Below are positions 6,156 to 8,844 of a stretch of DNA of 8,844 nucleotides, piece by piece. Position 1 is the stretch's first letter. Every line of letters starts with the position of its first letter. The position numbers and the translations under genes were made by a program. Under the pieces are notes generated by a model. That model was not told the DNA's origin. It ran no database searches and saw only the letters and a list, made by a program, of their open reading frames with translations. The DNA comes from Syntrophomonas sp. UBA4922 (GTDB lineage Bacteria; Bacillota; Syntrophomonadia; Syntrophomonadales; Syntrophomonadaceae): NCBI GenBank assembly GCA_002398825.1, contig DHBS01000029.1, positions 2,273 through 11,116 on the forward strand. The letters are read 5' to 3'.

Positions 6156-8381
6156 ATGCAATCCTGGCATGGATTTATAGGGGGCTGGTGGCAAAGGGAT
6201 ATTGATGTCCGGAATTTCGTGCAGAAGAACATTACTCCCTATTCGGGAAATGCCTCCTTTTTAAGCGGTCCTAGCGAACGGACCCGTTTATTGTGGCGGC
6301 GCTGTCAGCAGCTGATCAAGGAAGAGTATCAACGCGGCGGGGTTTACGATATTGATGCCGACACCCCGATCACCATCAACAGCCATAAACCCGGGTACAT
6401 CGATCAGGATCTAGAGGTTATTGTTGGCCTGCAGACCGATTATCCCCTCAAAAGAGCCATCCAGGTTTACGGCGGGCTGCGCACCAGCATCAGAGCCTGC
6501 GAAGCTTACGGCTATAAATTCAACCCTGAAATGGCGGACTTATTCCATCAATATCTGCGCACCCATAACGAAGGGGTTTTCACCGCCTATACCCCGGAAA
6601 TGCGCCTGGCCAGAAGAGTGGGGATAATCACCGGGCTTCCCGACGCCTACGGGCGCGGGCGCATTATCGGCGATTATCGCCGGGTGCCTTTATACGGGGT
6701 AGCGCGGCTTATAGCCGATAAGCAGCATGATCTGCACAAGCTGAGCACCGCCATGGATATCGGCAGCATCAGCCAGCGCGAGGAGCTGTTCGATCAGATA
6801 CAAGCCCTGAAGGATATGCAGGCCATGGCCTTTGATTACGGTTACGACATTTCCCAACCTGCTGGGACCGCCCAGGAGGCCGTGCAGTGGTTGTATTTTG
6901 CCTACCTGGCTGCGGTCAAAGAACAAAACGGCGCCGCTATGAGCCTGGGGCGCATCTCAACCTTCCTGGATATTTATCTGCAGCGCGACCTGGAGCGAGG
7001 GGTTATCAACGAAGAACAAGCCCAGGAGCTCATCGATCAACTGGTAATCAAGCTGCGCCTGGTGCGCCACCTGCGAACCCCGGAATACAATCAGCTATTT
7101 GCCGGGGATCCCAACTGGATCACTGAAGCCATCGGCGGCTGTGATGTAAACGGGCGCCCCCTGGTGACCAAGACCAGCTATCGTATACTGCAGACCCTGT
7201 ATAACCTGGGGCCCAGCCCGGAGCCCAATCTGACCATACTTTGGTCGCAGCAGCTGCCCCGGCCTTTTTTGGAATTCTGCGCTCAGGTCTCCATCGACAC
7301 CAGCGCCCTGCAATATGAAAATGATGACTTGATGCGGCCTATTTACGGGGATGACTATGGCATCGCCTGCTGCGTGTCGGCTATGGTGATGGGCAAACAG
7401 ACCCAGTTCTTCGGTGCGCGCTGCAATCTGGCCAAACTCCTGCTCTACGCTATAAACGGCGGTATCGATGAAATAACCGGGAAACAGGTGGGGGTCGAGA
7501 TGGGGGTTTATCCCGGGGATGTTCTGGACTTCAATGAAGTGATGCACCGCTTCAAGATACAGATGCAATGGCTGGCGGAATTATATGTCCACACCATGAA
7601 CACCATCCATTACATGCATGACCGTTATGCCTACGAACGGGTGCAAATGGCCTTGCACGACAGCCGGGTGCATTATTTCATGTCTTTTGGCATTGCCGGC
7701 TTGTCGGTTGTGGCTGATTCATTGAGCGCCATACGCTATGCCCGGGTAAAACCGGTACGAAACGCGCAGGGGCTTATAGAGGACTTCATCGTCGAGGGAA
7801 ACTACCCCAAATTCGGCAATGATGACGACCGGGTGGACAGTATCGCCGTAGAGCTGGTCAAGGAATTCGCCCGCTATCTCAAGCAGTACCGGGCCTACCG
7901 CCAGGCGGAACACACCCTTTCCATTCTGACCATCACTTCCAACGTTATGTACGGCAAACATACCGGCTCGACCCCGGACGGCCGCAAAAAGGGCGAGCCT
8001 CTGGCCCCGGGGGCAAATCCCCTTCACGGCCGCGAAGAGCATGGGGCGGTGGCAGCCTGCAATTCGGTGGCCAAACTGCCCTATGATTACGCCCGCGACG
8101 GCATATCCTTCACATTTTCTATCGTCCCCTCGGCTCTGGGAAGAAGCCGGGAGGAGCAGATCAACAACCTGCTGGCCTTGTTGCACGGCTATTTCGGCCA
8201 GGGCGGGCACCATATCAATGTCAATGTGCTGCAGGTTGAAACCCTGAAAGAAGCCATGGAAAATCCCGAACGCTATCCGGACCTGACCATTCGCGTCTCC
8301 GGGTATGCGGTGCACTTTATCAAACTGACCCGCGAGCAGCAGGAAGAGATCATTACCCGAACCTTTTACGGCCGTATGTAA
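6156..8381 (+). CDS. pflB: Pyruvate formate-lyase (formate C-acetyltransferase)
   Basis: This glycyl-radical enzyme converts pyruvate and CoA to acetyl-CoA and formate in the anaerobic cytoplasm. The 741-residue product is close to the E. coli length (760). The neighbouring catalytic cysteines that distinguish true pyruvate formate-lyases are present as Cys405-Cys406 in DDYGIACCVSAMVMGKQ, preceded by the pyruvate-site stretches GPSPEPNLTILWS (352-364) and IDTSALQYENDDLMRP (380-395). The glycyl radical loop is RVSGYAVHF (713-721), with Gly716 as the radical residue, followed by REQQEEIITRTF (726-737). The insert before GGHHINVNV is about five residues shorter than in E. coli. The start is firm: GGAGGTGG at 6144-6151 lies just ahead of the ATG. 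pflA follows 27 bases after the stop with no terminator between, so the two form an operon. The intact radical, cysteine and substrate-site motifs argue against a glycerol or choline lyase. Expression is probably anaerobic; no known regulator site could be named. Confidence 0.97.
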   Translation: MQSWHGFIGGWWQRDIDVRNFVQKNITPYSGNASFLSGPSERTRLLWRRCQQLIKEEYQRGGVYDIDADTPITINSHKPGYIDQDLEVIVGLQTDYPLKRAIQVYGGLRTSIRACEAYGYKFNPEMADLFHQYLRTHNEGVFTAYTPEMRLARRVGIITGLPDAYGRGRIIGDYRRVPLYGVARLIADKQHDLHKLSTAMDIGSISQREELFDQIQALKDMQAMAFDYGYDISQPAGTAQEAVQWLYFAYLAAVKEQNGAAMSLGRISTFLDIYLQRDLERGVINEEQAQELIDQLVIKLRLVRHLRTPEYNQLFAGDPNWITEAIGGCDVNGRPLVTKTSYRILQTLYNLGPSPEPNLTILWSQQLPRPFLEFCAQVSIDTSALQYENDDLMRPIYGDDYGIACCVSAMVMGKQTQFFGARCNLAKLLLYAINGGIDEITGKQVGVEMGVYPGDVLDFNEVMHRFKIQMQWLAELYVHTMNTIHYMHDRYAYERVQMALHDSRVHYFMSFGIAGLSVVADSLSAIRYARVKPVRNAQGLIEDFIVEGNYPKFGNDDDRVDSIAVELVKEFARYLKQYRAYRQAEHTLSILTITSNVMYGKHTGSTPDGRKKGEPLAPGANPLHGREEHGAVAACNSVAKLPYDYARDGISFTFSIVPSALGRSREEQINNLLALLHGYFGQGGHHINVNVLQVETLKEAMENPERYPDLTIRVSGYAVHFIKLTREQQEEIITRTFYGRM

Positions 8382-8408
8382 AGTTTTAGACTCGACCCGG
8401 GAGGCATT

Positions 8409-8844
8409 ATGCAAGGCAGAATCCACTCCATAGACTCCTTTTCGACCCTTGACGGGCCGGGCATACGCATGGTGGTGTTTTTGCAGGGCTGCCACCTGCG
8501 CTGCCGGTATTGCCAGAACCCCGACACCTGGGAGCAAGACTCCGCCTCAACCGTTCATCACAGCAGCGAAGAACTGATGGCTTTGGTTCGCCGCGGTCTG
8601 GGTTATTACCGAAATTCGGGCGGGGGCTTAACCTTTTCCGGAGGCGAACCGCTGCTGCAGCACTGCTTTGTGCGCGAGGTATTCGAGCGCTGCCACGGCG
8701 AAGGTATCCACACCGCTCTGGACACTTCATTATATGTGCCCCCTGGCCGGGTCCAGGCAGTGCTGCCCTTCACCGACCTCTTTCTTGCCGATATAAAGCA
8801 CATCAGTACTGCACAGAGCCGCTACTTGACCGGGCAGAGCAATG
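8409..8844 (+). CDS. pflA: Pyruvate formate-lyase-activating enzyme, N-terminal part
   Basis: This radical SAM enzyme uses a 4Fe-4S cluster and S-adenosylmethionine to place the glycyl radical on PflB. The frame is open from the ATG at 8409 to the window edge, giving 145 complete codons of an expected 240-260. The cluster motif is Cys28-x3-Cys32-x2-Cys35 (GCHLRCRYCQNPDTW), and the NPDTW that follows is typical of pyruvate formate-lyase activases. The N-terminal SFSTLDGPGIR (residues 10-20) and the SAM-binding FSGGEPLLQ are both present, with GIHTALDTS and LADIKHI further on. There is no extra ferredoxin-like cluster insert in the visible part, unlike activases of many other glycyl-radical enzymes. 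GGGAGG (8399-8404) lies four bases before the ATG. The gene is 27 bases after pflB and almost surely co-transcribed with it. It is cut by the window edge; nothing suggests that it is broken. Confidence 0.95.
   Translation, partial: MQGRIHSIDSFSTLDGPGIRMVVFLQGCHLRCRYCQNPDTWEQDSASTVHHSSEELMALVRRGLGYYRNSGGGLTFSGGEPLLQHCFVREVFERCHGEGIHTALDTSLYVPPGRVQAVLPFTDLFLADIKHISTAQSRYLTGQSN

Noticed and set aside
7719..8537. 272-codon open frame on the minus strand over pflB and pflA
   Set aside because: It is antisense to well-conserved enzyme sequence and has no recognisable motif; it is a by-product of GC-rich codon use.
1..8844. CRISPR arrays, tRNA or rRNA genes, insertion sequences, riboswitches
   Set aside because: No repeat-spacer pattern, cloverleaf, transposase motif, terminal inverted repeats or conserved riboswitch core was seen on either strand.

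Overview
The window looks like an ordinary stretch of chromosome from an anaerobic Gram-positive bacterium, most likely in the class Clostridia. This rests on strong Shine-Dalgarno sites, a sigma-A-like extended -10 promoter, a LytR-CpsA-Psr cell-wall enzyme, a YdiF-type ABC-F protein and an oxygen-sensitive pyruvate formate-lyase with its activase. Similarity to syntrophic Clostridia is only an impression. Coding density is high, and I see no insertion sequence, phage gene, CRISPR array, tRNA or rRNA.

Layout: (1) The left edge holds the C-terminal end of a type I glutamine synthetase (+), closed by a clear intrinsic terminator at 359-383. (2) A single flavin reductase-like FMN-binding protein follows at 487-996 (+). 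(3) A 112-residue protein of unknown function lies convergent to it at 1052-1390 (-). (4) A leftward group is read from a promoter near 6040: an ABC-F ATPase (4081-6006), the GTPase HflX (2985-4043) and an LCP-family cell-wall ligase with a long acidic tail (1535-2830). It ends at an 11-bp hairpin terminator at 1474-1499. (5) Divergent from it, pflB (6156-8381) and pflA (8409 to beyond the right edge) form a rightward operon.

How the genes work together: pflB and pflA are an enzyme and its radical-generating activase, converting pyruvate and CoA to acetyl-CoA and formate without oxygen. The ABC-F and HflX genes are almost contiguous, and both families act on the ribosome, so they plausibly form a translation-maintenance or stress unit. 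The LCP gene lies 154 bp further on and may be co-transcribed or have its own promoter. The glutamine synthetase and flavin reductase genes appear to be independent units.

I did not find a convincing undescribed multi-gene system. The points most worth a second look are the missing conventional start codon of hflX, its lack of a C-terminal domain, the ABC-F/HflX pairing, the unrecognised 112-residue protein, and the acidic tail of the LCP protein.
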